Shown: positions 1 through 7,008, numbered from the stretch's first letter. The stretch: DNA of 12,706 nt from Clostridia bacterium (GCA_024403215.1 JAKSSJ010000033.1:1-12706); one strand, 5' to 3'. Numbers and translations: made by a program. The notes: generated from the sequence alone by a model not told the origin.

Positions 1-1973
1 AGGAACCATATTGCAACGCTCGCAACAAAAATTATTGTAAAAGCTTTTTGCAAAAAGTCCTTTGTTTTATCCCATAAAAGCATTGCAACATTTTTTAGGC
101 CTGGCATTCTGTAATTTGGAAGCTCCATTACAAATGGAACTGCCTCGCCTTTATAAATAGTTTTCTTAGCAATGCTTGCAACTATTGCTGCGTTTATTAT
201 TCCAAATATGTAAAGCCCAATTATTATAAGCGTTGCGTGCTCCGGGAAAAATGCGGCTGTTAAAAAGCCATACACCGGAAGCTTTGCTGTACAACTCATA
301 AATGGTGTGAGCATTACAGTAAGTCTTCTATCTCTTTCAGATGGAAGTGTTCTTGTTGACATTATTGCAGGAACACTGCAGCCAAAGCCTATTACCATAG
401 GAACTATACTTCTTCCGGAAAGACCTATCTTTCTTAAAAGCTTATCTGTAAAGAATGCAACTCTTGCCATATATCCGGTGTCTTCCAAAAGTGATAGACA
501 AAGGAACAGTATGATGATAAGAGGAAGGAAGGATAAAACTGATCCAACTCCTTTTATTGCACCATCAACAATAAGTGAGTGAAGCGATGCATCCACATTA
601 AGATTTGTAAGCCCTGTGTCAATTGCAATGGTTACTGCATCTATTCCTTTCTCAAGAAGTTCCTGAAGGAATTTTCCAACGCTTCCAAAGCTGAGCCAGA
701 ACATGAGTCCCATAATTACTATAAACGATGGGAGAGCTGTATACTTTCCTGTGAGCAGCTTATCTAACTTTTCCGATCTTACTTTTTCTTTACTTTCGCG
801 AGGCTTGGTAACTGCTACACTGCAAAGCTCTTTGATAAAGTCGTATCTCATATCTGCAATAGCAGCAACTCTATCAAGGCCTCTTTCTTCCTCCATCTGA
901 ATGATGATATGCTCTATCATCTCTTTTTCATTTTGACTAAGCTTTAAAGCTTCTTCGATAAATGGATCGCCTTCTACGAGCTTTGTTGCAGCAAATCTTG
1001 CAGGTATACCCGCTTCTTCAGCGTGATCTATGATGAGATGGATTATACCGTGAATACATCTATGAACCGAACCGCCGTCCTCATCAGCCTTACAAAAGTC
1101 TGTGCGACCTGGCTTTTCCTGATACTTTGCAATATGCAAAGCGTGCTTAACAAGTTCTTCTACGCCTTGATCTTTTACTGCAGCAACTGGAACAACTGGA
1201 ATGCCGAGGAGCTCTTCCATAGCATTGATGTTGATTGCTCCGCCGTTTCCTGTAAGCTCGTCCATCATGTTAACAGCTAGTACCATAGGAACCTCAAGCT
1301 CCATAAGCTGCAAAGTAAGGTACAAGTTTCTTTCTATGTTTGTTGCATCAACTATATTGATGATGCCGCTTGGATGTTCTTCAAGTATAAACTTCCTTGA
1401 AACAATCTCTTCTGCTGTATACGGAGAAAGAGAATATATTCCTGGAAGATCCGTGATGCTTGTGTTTTCGTATCCTCTAATACTTCCAGACTTTCTATCA
1501 ACTGTTACACCAGGGAAATTTCCTACATGCTGATTTGAACCAGTCAGCTGATTAAACAGCGTGGTCTTTCCACAGTTCTGGTTTCCAGCAAGAGCAAAGG
1601 AAAGTGTACTGCCCTCTGGCAGAGCCTTTTCTGTTTTTGAATCGTGGAACTTACCACCTTCACCAAGACCAGGGTGCTCAAGGAATTTATTTTGAACCTC
1701 TGGCGAGTACTTTTTCTTTCTTTGTTCCTTCTCTTCTTCTGTTCTGATATGAACATCAGTAACTTCTACTTGCGCTGCATCATCTTTTCTAAGAGTAAGT
1801 TCATATCCATGGATTTCAAATTCCATAGGATCTCCTAGTGGTGCAAACTTTACTAATGTTATTTCTGCTCCCGGAATAAGTCCCATGTCTAGGAAGTGAC
1901 GTCTTAAATCGCCTTCTCCGCCAACAACTCCGACCTTTCCTGTTTCTCCAATTTTAAGATCTTTGAGAGTCAA
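1..1973 (-). CDS. feoB: FeoA-FeoB fusion, ferrous iron transporter (C-terminus off the left edge)
   Basis: GTP-driven Fe(II) uptake protein of the cytoplasmic membrane. About 657 residues are visible and the frame is open to the window edge. Residues 1-75 are an SH3-like FeoA domain (LRRHFLDMGLIPG at 23-35), followed by a charged E/K-rich linker (79-89). The FeoB G domain follows: G1 GNQNCGKTT (130-138), GVTV (155-158), G3 DLPG (175-178), G4 NMMD (235-238) and a G5-like VAAVKD (263-268). A helical domain leads into the membrane part, with gate motifs GFGCSVPAIMSTRT near residue 530 and FMSCTAKLPVY near 560. No stop precedes the edge. The start is chosen as TTG at 1973: an in-frame TAA lies shortly upstream, no ATG or GTG fits between, FeoA homologues begin at this point, and AAAGG sits 8 nt before it. 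It lies 17 nt after the Cys-rich gene. FeoA-FeoB fusions are known. Identification is secure; the TTG start is less so. Confidence 0.96.
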   Translation of the reverse strand, partial: MTLKDLKIGETGKVGVVGGEGDLRRHFLDMGLIPGAEITLVKFAPLGDPMEFEIHGYELTLRKDDAAQVEVTDVHIRTEEEKEQRKKKYSPEVQNKFLEHPGLGEGGKFHDSKTEKALPEGSTLSFALAGNQNCGKTTLFNQLTGSNQHVGNFPGVTVDRKSGSIRGYENTSITDLPGIYSLSPYTAEEIVSRKFILEEHPSGIINIVDATNIERNLYLTLQLMELEVPMVLAVNMMDELTGNGGAININAMEELLGIPVVPVAAVKDQGVEELVKHALHIAKYQEKPGRTDFCKADEDGGSVHRCIHGIIHLIIDHAEEAGIPARFAATKLVEGDPFIEEALKLSQNEKEMIEHIIIQMEEERGLDRVAAIADMRYDFIKELCSVAVTKPRESKEKVRSEKLDKLLTGKYTALPSFIVIMGLMFWLSFGSVGKFLQELLEKGIDAVTIAIDTGLTNLNVDASLHSLIVDGAIKGVGSVLSFLPLIIILFLCLSLLEDTGYMARVAFFTDKLLRKIGLSGRSIVPMVIGFGCSVPAIMSTRTLPSERDRRLTVMLTPFMSCTAKLPVYGFLTAAFFPEHATLIIIGLYIFGIINAAIVASIAKKTIYKGEAVPFVMELPNYRMPGLKNVAMLLWDKTKDFLQKAFTIIFVASVAIWF

Positions 1974-1990
1974 TTTCTTAGCCTTTCTTT

Positions 1991-2146
1991 TTACTTATCT
2001 TTATTTTCTTTATGGCATGAGCCTGCCATACTACAAGCACTGCAGCTACCGCTGCAGCCGCTGTCTTTATTCTTATTCATAAATAGTAGTGCCACAAGAA
2101 GGGCTGCAATTACTGCTGCACCTATTAGCACGTCCCAAATATTCAT
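1991..2146 (-). CDS. FeoB-associated Cys-rich membrane protein, 51 aa
   Basis: A 51-residue protein with one N-terminal membrane helix (residues 4-23), a short basic turn (NKNK) and a soluble tail with four cysteines at 31, 35, 38 and 44 (C-x3-C-x2-C-x5-C), ending HKENKDK. This matches the small FeoB-associated Cys-rich membrane proteins found beside feoB in Firmicutes. They are thought to help iron transport, perhaps by binding metal, but their role is not established. The ATG at 2146 has an AGAGGA ribosome site about 6 nt upstream. It lies 13 nt after the amidohydrolase stop and 17 nt before the TTG of feoAB, so the three are probably co-transcribed. In many genomes this gene follows feoB; here it precedes it. 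Confidence 0.88.
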   Translation of the reverse strand: MNIWDVLIGAAVIAALLVALLFMNKNKDSGCSGSCSACSMAGSCHKENKDK

Positions 2147-2159
2147 CGCTAGTCCTCTA

Positions 2160-2987
2160 TTATCTAAATCTAAAGGTAGCTACTACCTTTTTGTTATTTG
2201 CTTCTATTATATCTATTGCTTTTTCTTTTGAAAAGCTATTGTCTTCAAAAAACGCCTCGGTAAGGCAGCTTTGAATTAAATCAAATTCTGTAATAGCGCC
2301 TGATTCGATTGCAACACTGCTGCATCCGCAGTCAGAGCCTGTGCCAATCACCACTCCTTCTTTAAAGGCTTTTGTAATTGCCTGCTTGTGGTTTAGAGCA
2401 AGCACTTCATTTGCAATAGCACTAAGTGTTGGAATCCAAATTGTTTTTCCATTGGATGCAGCTAGCATCTTAATTCCTTCGTTGTCTATAAATATTCCGT
2501 GCTCAATGGAATCTGTTCCATATTCTATTGCATATTTAATCGTATCCACTCCATTGCAGTGAGCCATAACAGCAAGGCCTTCTCCATGGCAAATATTTAC
2601 GATTTCTTTTATTTCTTTTCCCAAAAGAGGCTCGCAGCTAAGCTTTCCAAGCTCCTTAAAAGACGCAATGCCAGAATACATTACCTTAATATAATCTGCG
2701 CCAAGTGATTTTGCCTCTTTTACCTTTTTATAAAAATCTTTTGTATCAGAAAAACTCTTTCCAAGAAATTTTCCGTATAAACCTTCTTTATATAGCGCAA
2801 ATACTGGCGTTACAAAATCAATGCCGAGCTCTTTGCTGCGCATAGCAGCTTCATTGCCATTGCTAAGGCCATCAGCGCTTCCTGCATCTCTAAAATATAT
2901 AACGCCCGCTTTTGCAAGGCTTAGAAGCTTTTCTTCAATTGTTCCGCTGCCAAGGGCAATATGCCCATGGCATTCATAGTATTTCAT
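2160..2987 (-). CDS. Compact amidohydrolase-superfamily metal-dependent hydrolase, 275 aa
   Basis: A TIM-barrel amidohydrolase of unknown substrate. The usual metal and catalytic ligands are visible in order: HGH at 7-9 (strand 1 HxH), K101 in YIKVMYSG (bridging lysine, probably carboxylated), H143 in MAHCNG, H163 in IEHG and D219 in GSDCG. This set resembles the imidazolonepropionase / Xaa-Pro dipeptidase-like branch. At 275 residues it is much shorter than the usual 380-450: the protein starts at the first barrel strand, so the small beta-sandwich built from both termini in most relatives is absent. The start ATG (2987) is only 11 nt after the sirtuin stop. A GGAGA lies about 16 nt upstream, rather far, so translation may depend on coupling to the sirtuin gene. 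Cysteines next to the catalytic Asp (GSDCGCSS) are unusual. Substrate cannot be told from sequence. Confidence 0.82.
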   Translation of the reverse strand: MKYYECHGHIALGSGTIEEKLLSLAKAGVIYFRDAGSADGLSNGNEAAMRSKELGIDFVTPVFALYKEGLYGKFLGKSFSDTKDFYKKVKEAKSLGADYIKVMYSGIASFKELGKLSCEPLLGKEIKEIVNICHGEGLAVMAHCNGVDTIKYAIEYGTDSIEHGIFIDNEGIKMLAASNGKTIWIPTLSAIANEVLALNHKQAITKAFKEGVVIGTGSDCGCSSVAIESGAITEFDLIQSCLTEAFFEDNSFSKEKAIDIIEANNKKVVATFRFR

Positions 2988-2998
2988 AGAATAATTTA

Positions 2999-3739
2999 TT
3001 AATCTCCAAGTGCAACGCCGATAGGATCTCTTATTACAAGGTCTGCATTAGAATCTGCGCCTGTTGGAGTTTTATTGATAACAACAAGATGCTTCCCTCT
3101 AAAGTAGTTAATAAATCCTGCAGCAGGATAAACCGCAAGCGATGTTCCTCCAATGATTAGGGTGTCAGCCTTTGCTATTGCACTGACTGCACCGCTTACT
3201 GTTGCATCATCAAGTCCTTCTTCGTATAAAACAACATCTGGCTTAATAACTCCGCCGCAAGAACACTTTGGAATACCAAGCATGCCGTTTTTACCTGGCT
3301 CGCAATTGTCTTCATTTAGAATATACGCAAGATCATATTCTTTTCTGCACCACTGGCAATAGTTTCTGTGAACCGAGCCGTGAAGCTCGTAAACCTTTTT
3401 ACTTCCAGCCATCTGATGGAGTCCATCTATGTTTTGAGTTACAACAGCGAGAAGCTTTCCTTCTTCCTCGAGCTTTGCAAGTGCTAGATGCGCAGCATTA
3501 GGCTTTGCCCATGGCGCCACCATGTTTTTCTTATAGTAATCATAAAACGTATATGGATCTCTTACAAAAAAGCTGTGAGAAATAATTTCTTCTGGTGCAT
3601 AGCCATAGTTGTTCTTTGCGTTATACAATCCGTTTTCAGAACGAAAATCTGGAATCCCACTTTCTGTTGAAACTCCTGCCCCACCAAAAAATACTACGCT
3701 ATTTGATTCTTCAATTATCTTTTTTAGTTCTGCGTTCAT
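2999..3739 (-). CDS. cobB: Sir2-family NAD-dependent protein deacylase (sirtuin), 246 aa
   Basis: Removes acyl groups from lysines with NAD+, giving nicotinamide and O-acyl-ADP-ribose. Numbered from the start used here, the NAD-binding GAGVSTESGIPDFRS is at 20-34, QNIDGLH at 102-108, catalytic His120 in ELHGS, zinc cysteines at 128, 131, 159 and 161, and GTSLAVYPA at 198-206. Length is normal for a compact bacterial sirtuin. The segment FYDYYKKNM (65-73) aligns with the region that carries the Tyr-x-x-Arg pair of SIRT5/CobB-type desuccinylases; Tyr is present but Arg is replaced by Tyr, which favours deacetylase activity (inference). The ATG at 3739 is chosen because AGAAGG lies 5 nt upstream. 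The frame extends 11 codons further, but that ATG falls in the hairpin at 3761-3783 and homologues do not need it. The next gene starts 11 nt downstream. Confidence 0.93.
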   Translation of the reverse strand: MNAELKKIIEESNSVVFFGGAGVSTESGIPDFRSENGLYNAKNNYGYAPEEIISHSFFVRDPYTFYDYYKKNMVAPWAKPNAAHLALAKLEEEGKLLAVVTQNIDGLHQMAGSKKVYELHGSVHRNYCQWCRKEYDLAYILNEDNCEPGKNGMLGIPKCSCGGVIKPDVVLYEEGLDDATVSGAVSAIAKADTLIIGGTSLAVYPAAGFINYFRGKHLVVINKTPTGADSNADLVIRDPIGVALGD

Positions 3740-3760
3740 TCTAACCTTCTTATGCCTTAA

Positions 3761-3783
3761 AAGCTCGGCCATAGGCCGAGCTT
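3761..3783 (-). terminator. Perfect 10-bp hairpin between ThyA-like gene and sirtuin, possible weak terminator
   Basis: Arms AAGCTCGGCC and GGCCGAGCTT are perfectly complementary around a 3-nt loop. On the minus strand the hairpin begins 3 nt after the ThyA-like stop and is followed by only four T (two of them in the stem). It could be a leaky terminator or an RNA-processing or stability element. No clear promoter fits in the 21 nt between it and the sirtuin start, so some readthrough, or a promoter inside the upstream gene, is needed. Confidence 0.55.
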
Positions 3784-3786
3784 AAA

Positions 3787-4527
3787 CTATCTATTCTTGA
3801 GTTCTTCTACACGCTTTGCAATGTCTGGCTTTGCAGCCTCCATCATCTCATCCCAGCCATCCTTGTAATCATAGGTTACTTCGTCTTCAGCTTCTATTCT
3901 CTTGCAATAGCCTTCTAAAAGACCAAAATCTTTTTCATAGCAGTGGAAACTATTTGCTCTATGTGTATATGTTCCAACTTCTATTCCAAGCTCTTTTGCT
4001 ATTCTTTCCTGAAGGCAGATGAGTGCAAAGGCATTCATAAAGGTTGCTTTGCAGGCGTCATTACTTCTAAATAATATATCGCAATCAAGCTTTCCGTTTC
4101 TTACAAAGTACTGAATGTGTTGAAGACAGCTTGGATCGTCGCTTCCCATATCAACGCTATTATCTCTTACAAGCATAACAGCACGTCTGGAACTTGGATT
4201 ACGCTTTAAGTCATCGATAACAAAAGGAATTTGCTTTTCATATCTTTGGTGATATGTATAAACCCAGTTTCCTTTTTCAACCTCAAAATCTAAGATGCCA
4301 TCAAGCATTTCTTGTCTGTATTGCTCAAGCTCTTCTGGACCGCCAATAAAACACTTTGAAATTCTAGGTTCGCTAAGTGGCTTTTCAACAAAGATTGTCA
4401 TTGAGAGTTCTTTTTGAGTTGTATTCCAATCTGCACAATCAGAAACTTCTCCTTCCTTTTGCAAAGAAACGAGTGCCTTATGATATGCTTCTGGAAGCGT
4501 TTGTGCTTTTACTAAAATTTCTTTCAT
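3787..4527 (-). CDS. Thymidylate synthase (ThyA) superfamily protein, divergent type, 246 aa
   Basis: Probably methylates dUMP to dTMP using methylene-tetrahydrofolate, or a related C5-pyrimidine reaction. ThyA landmarks are visible: the Arg pair R114-R115 in SSRRAVM, nucleophile Cys134 in DPSC, R154-S155 and D157 in RSNDA, N165 in FMNAF (Asn here favours dUMP; dCMP hydroxymethylases carry Asp), and H195/Y197 in SFHCYE. The N-terminal TKELSMTI-type and EPRISK segments replace the classic folate/dUMP loop of E. coli ThyA, and the protein is shorter (264 in E. coli). This resembles the archaeal/methanogen-type branch (from memory). The ATG at 4527 has GGTGA 5 nt upstream; in-frame GTG and TTG starts 3 and 4 codons earlier are possible but would consume that site. 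It lies 31 nt after guaB and stops with TAG. Confidence 0.8.
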   Translation of the reverse strand: MKEILVKAQTLPEAYHKALVSLQKEGEVSDCADWNTTQKELSMTIFVEKPLSEPRISKCFIGGPEELEQYRQEMLDGILDFEVEKGNWVYTYHQRYEKQIPFVIDDLKRNPSSRRAVMLVRDNSVDMGSDDPSCLQHIQYFVRNGKLDCDILFRSNDACKATFMNAFALICLQERIAKELGIEVGTYTHRANSFHCYEKDFGLLEGYCKRIEAEDEVTYDYKDGWDEMMEAAKPDIAKRVEELKNR

Positions 4528-4558
4528 GGTAGTCACCAAAAGTTTGTGTTAACAAGTT

Positions 4559-6061
4559 TTATCTATCTGTTGATGTATCCTTAAGGATTACGTCGTGCGC
4601 ACCGCCTTCAACGATTGAAGTTGCAGATACCAGTGTGAGCTTTGCTTTTTCTTGAAGCTCTTTAATGCTTAATGCACCGCAGTTGCACATAGTTGATCTA
4701 ACCTTTGACAGTGATGTCTTAAGACCATCAGCAAGGCTTCCTGCATATGGTACATATGAATCAACACCTTCTTCAAATGAAAGCTTCTTATCTCCACCAA
4801 GATCATATCTTTGCCAGTTTCTTGCGCGGTTAGAACCTTCGCCCCAGTACTCCTTAACGTATCTTCCGTTAATGAATAATTTTGCTGTTGGTGATTCATC
4901 AAATCTTGAGAAGTATCTACCAAGCATAATAAAGTCTGCGCCCATTGCAAGAGCGAGTGTCATGTGATAATCATGTACTATTCCACCATCGGAGCAAATT
5001 GGAACGTAGATGCCTGTCTCTTTATAGTATTCATCTCTTGCCTTTGCAACATCTATTACTGCTGTTGCTTGGCCGCGTCCAATTCCCTTTGTTTCTCTTG
5101 TGATACAAATAGATCCGCCGCCGATTCCAATCTTAACAAAGTCTGCTCCGCATTCAGCAAGGAATCTAAAGCCCTCGGCATCTACTACGTTTCCTGCGCC
5201 AACCTTTACTTTGTCTCCGTATTCTTTTCTGATCCAAGCAATAGTATCCTTTTGCCACTGTGAGTAACCTTCGGATGAATCGATGCAAAGAACATCTACT
5301 CCTGCCTCAAGCAGTGCTGGAACTCTTTCTTTATAGTCCCTTGTATTAATACCAGCACCAACAACAAATCTCTTTTCTTCATCGAGAAGCTCTAATGGAT
5401 TTGTTTTGTGGCTATCATAATCTTTTCTAAATACGAAATATTTAAGATGACCATCCTTTGTTACGATTGGAAGCTGGTTTACTTTGTGATCCCAAATAAT
5501 ATCGTTTGCTTCTGCGAGCGTTGTGTTTTCGTTTCCGTAAACGATTTTATCAAGAGGAACCATAAACTCTGTTACTGGTGTTGATGGATCCATACGGCTT
5601 ACGCGGTAGTCCTTGCTTGTGATAATTCCAAGAAGCTTTCCTGTTCCTGTTCCGTCATCAGTAACTGCTGTTGTTGAATGTCCTGTTTCTTCTTTTACTT
5701 TAAGAACATCCTTTAATGTTGCATTTGGTTTTACGTTTGCAACAGACTGAACAAAGCCTGCCTTGTAACCCTTTACCCTTGCAACCATTGCTGCTTCCTC
5801 TTCAATTGTTTGCGAGCCATAAATAAAAGATACGCCGCCTTCCTTTGCAAGTGCGCAAGCCATCTTCTCACCAGAAACTGCTTGCATTACTGCAGATACC
5901 AAAGGAATGTTTAATTTTAAAGCTGGTTGCTCGCCCTTCTTAAATTTTACTAAAGGTGTAGATAAGTCTACGTTTGCTGGAATGTGTTCAGATCCAGAGT
6001 ATCCAGGAACTAAAAGATATTCGCTGAAAGTTCTGGAAGGTTCGTCATAATACTTTGCCAT
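4559..6061 (-). CDS. guaB: IMP dehydrogenase, Tritrichomonas-like type, 500 aa
   Basis: Oxidises IMP to XMP with NAD+, the committed step of GMP synthesis. The (beta/alpha)8 barrel is interrupted at about residues 95-225 by two CBS domains. The catalytic loop GIGGGSICITRETKGIGRG (312-330) contains nucleophile Cys319; the SDGG phosphate site is at 357-360; the mobile flap has the Arg418-Tyr419 pair in NWQRYD; KSTMCNCGAL-like RSTMCNCGAL is at 455-464. Most bacterial enzymes have GIGPGSICTTR and a different flap. The sequence and these residue numbers agree with what I remember of the T. foetus protist enzyme. The ATG at 6061 has AGGTGA about 7 nt upstream. It is the first gene of the minus-strand run and diverges from the FRG gene, with an AT-rich 89-nt gap between. 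No purine riboswitch is visible in that gap. Confidence 0.97.
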   Translation of the reverse strand: MAKYYDEPSRTFSEYLLVPGYSGSEHIPANVDLSTPLVKFKKGEQPALKLNIPLVSAVMQAVSGEKMACALAKEGGVSFIYGSQTIEEEAAMVARVKGYKAGFVQSVANVKPNATLKDVLKVKEETGHSTTAVTDDGTGTGKLLGIITSKDYRVSRMDPSTPVTEFMVPLDKIVYGNENTTLAEANDIIWDHKVNQLPIVTKDGHLKYFVFRKDYDSHKTNPLELLDEEKRFVVGAGINTRDYKERVPALLEAGVDVLCIDSSEGYSQWQKDTIAWIRKEYGDKVKVGAGNVVDAEGFRFLAECGADFVKIGIGGGSICITRETKGIGRGQATAVIDVAKARDEYYKETGIYVPICSDGGIVHDYHMTLALAMGADFIMLGRYFSRFDESPTAKLFINGRYVKEYWGEGSNRARNWQRYDLGGDKKLSFEEGVDSYVPYAGSLADGLKTSLSKVRSTMCNCGALSIKELQEKAKLTLVSATSIVEGGAHDVILKDTSTDR

Positions 6062-6110
6062 TTTCTTTCACCTGTTATATAATATATATAAGAAATATTT
6101 TAAACGATTT

Positions 6111-6136
6111 GTGTATATATTTTTACTATTATACAC
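6111..6136. promoter_or_regulatory. Inverted repeat in the guaB / FRG divergent gap, possible operator
   Basis: GTGTATA at 6111-6117 is mirrored by TATACAC at 6130-6136, a perfect 7-bp dyad with a 12-nt spacer in a very AT-rich gap. It covers the candidate guaB -10 box, a position suited to a repressor shared by both genes. AT-rich sequence makes such dyads common by chance, so this is only a candidate. Confidence 0.3.
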
Positions 6137-6157
6137 CGAAAGAGACAAAAATGATAA
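6128..6157 (-). promoter_or_regulatory. Candidate sigma-A promoter for guaB
   Basis: On the minus strand a perfect TATAAT (6133-6128) follows TTATCA (6157-6152, 4 of 6 consensus) with an 18-nt spacer. This would start transcription near 6121 and give a leader of about 60 nt. The -35 box overlaps the first codons of the divergent FRG gene, which is possible but not proven. Confidence 0.4.
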
Positions 6158-6951
6158 CAGAAATTCACATTAAGACAATTGATGAGCTTATGCCTCTATT
6201 GGCAGACCAGGAATGGGAAGACGGAATCCACAGAAACCGCAGTTCTTATGTCTACAGAGGCATGAAAAACGCAAATTATAAAATGTTTACCAGCCTTTCC
6301 AGAAACTGTAAGGATTTGCAGAAACAACTCGAGCCTGGCATCTTATCAAACTTTTATAAATATGCCGTTCAGGAAGATCCTTCCCTTTCACTTTCAATAT
6401 GGCACCAGATGATTTCTGGACAGCACCACGGACTTCCTACAAGGCTTCTTGATTGGTCGCACTCCCCACTTGTTGCCCTTCACTTTGCTGTAAGGGATAA
6501 CAAAATGGAAGAAATGGATCAAAGTGACTGCGTTGTTTGGAGAATTGATATCCCAGAGCTCCACTCAAAGCTGCCAGAGAAATATCAGCAAGTGATTGCC
6601 GAAAGTAAAACAAAGGTGTTCACTGTTGAGATGCTAAATGAAATTGCTCCATCTCTTTCTCAATACGATGATGATATGGATGCAAATCACATGGTAGTTA
6701 TAGAACCACCTTCAACAGACGCAAGAATTGTTAATCAGTATTCATTCTTCTCCGTTGTTCCTATGGGCATGACAGACATAGAGGAATTCCTTGATAAGAC
6801 AACAAACAATACAGTAAAATACGTAATTGATAAAGATTTAAGATGGAGAATTTCTGATATGCTGGATTCTCTAAATATCTCAGAGCGTATCATGTTCCCT
6901 GGATTGGATGGACTAAGCAAGTGGATTAAAAGACACTTCTATGTACGGTAA
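6151..6951 (+). CDS. FRG-domain protein, 266 aa
   Basis: The only plus-strand gene. It matches the FRG domain, named for a Phe-Arg-Gly-like motif, of unknown biochemical role. Visible hallmarks are YRG (35-37), the core QHHGLPTRLLDW (91-102) followed by SPLVALHFAVR, and the later segment EPPSTDARIVNQYSFFSV (185-202) that usually ends the domain. It has no signal peptide or membrane helix and should be cytoplasmic. The ATG at 6151 is chosen because homology begins here and GAAAGAG lies about 6 nt upstream; the frame stays open 32 codons further back, but those residues are a low-complexity Tyr/Ile stretch from the promoter region and overlap guaB. It is monocistronic, ended by the terminator at 6966-6994. 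FRG proteins are scattered among bacteria and sometimes sit near mobile or defence genes, but no such neighbour is present here. Confidence 0.85.
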   Translation: MITEIHIKTIDELMPLLADQEWEDGIHRNRSSYVYRGMKNANYKMFTSLSRNCKDLQKQLEPGILSNFYKYAVQEDPSLSLSIWHQMISGQHHGLPTRLLDWSHSPLVALHFAVRDNKMEEMDQSDCVVWRIDIPELHSKLPEKYQQVIAESKTKVFTVEMLNEIAPSLSQYDDDMDANHMVVIEPPSTDARIVNQYSFFSVVPMGMTDIEEFLDKTTNNTVKYVIDKDLRWRISDMLDSLNISERIMFPGLDGLSKWIKRHFYVR

Positions 6952-6965
6952 ACGTAAGGTAAAAA

Positions 6966-6994
6966 AATCCCTCGGCCTTTAAAGCCGAGGGATT
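6966..6994. terminator. Strong bidirectional intrinsic terminator
   Basis: An 11-bp GC-rich stem (AATCCCTCGGC paired with GCCGAGGGATT) encloses a 7-nt loop. An A7 run precedes it and TATTATTTT follows, so each strand sees a U-rich tail. It ends the FRG gene on the plus strand and the ABC-transporter operon on the minus strand, starting 14 nt after the last lipoprotein gene. Confidence 0.9.
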
Positions 6995-7008
6995 ATTATT
7001 TTGCTAAA

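Noticed and set aside
3740..3772. Eleven-residue N-terminal extension of the sirtuin
   Set aside because: Its ATG lies in the hairpin loop with no ribosome site, while the internal ATG at 3739 has AGAAGG 5 nt upstream and matches the family start.
4669..4950. 93-codon open frame on the minus strand inside guaB
   Set aside because: Fully inside guaB in another frame, with no family resemblance; a shadow of a conserved gene.
6055..6150. Upstream start that would lengthen the FRG protein by 32 residues
   Set aside because: The extra residues are low-complexity translation of AT-rich promoter DNA, overlap the guaB start and lack family similarity; the ATG at 6151 has a better site.
6062..6150. 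Purine riboswitch upstream of guaB
   Set aside because: The gap is AT-rich and too short, with no three-way-junction stems or conserved loop sequence visible.
2999..6951. Sir2 and FRG genes as an antiphage defence island
   Set aside because: The sirtuin is a compact zinc-containing deacylase, not a Sir2 domain fused to a sensor, and it sits among housekeeping genes; no nuclease, helicase, toxin or mobile gene is present.
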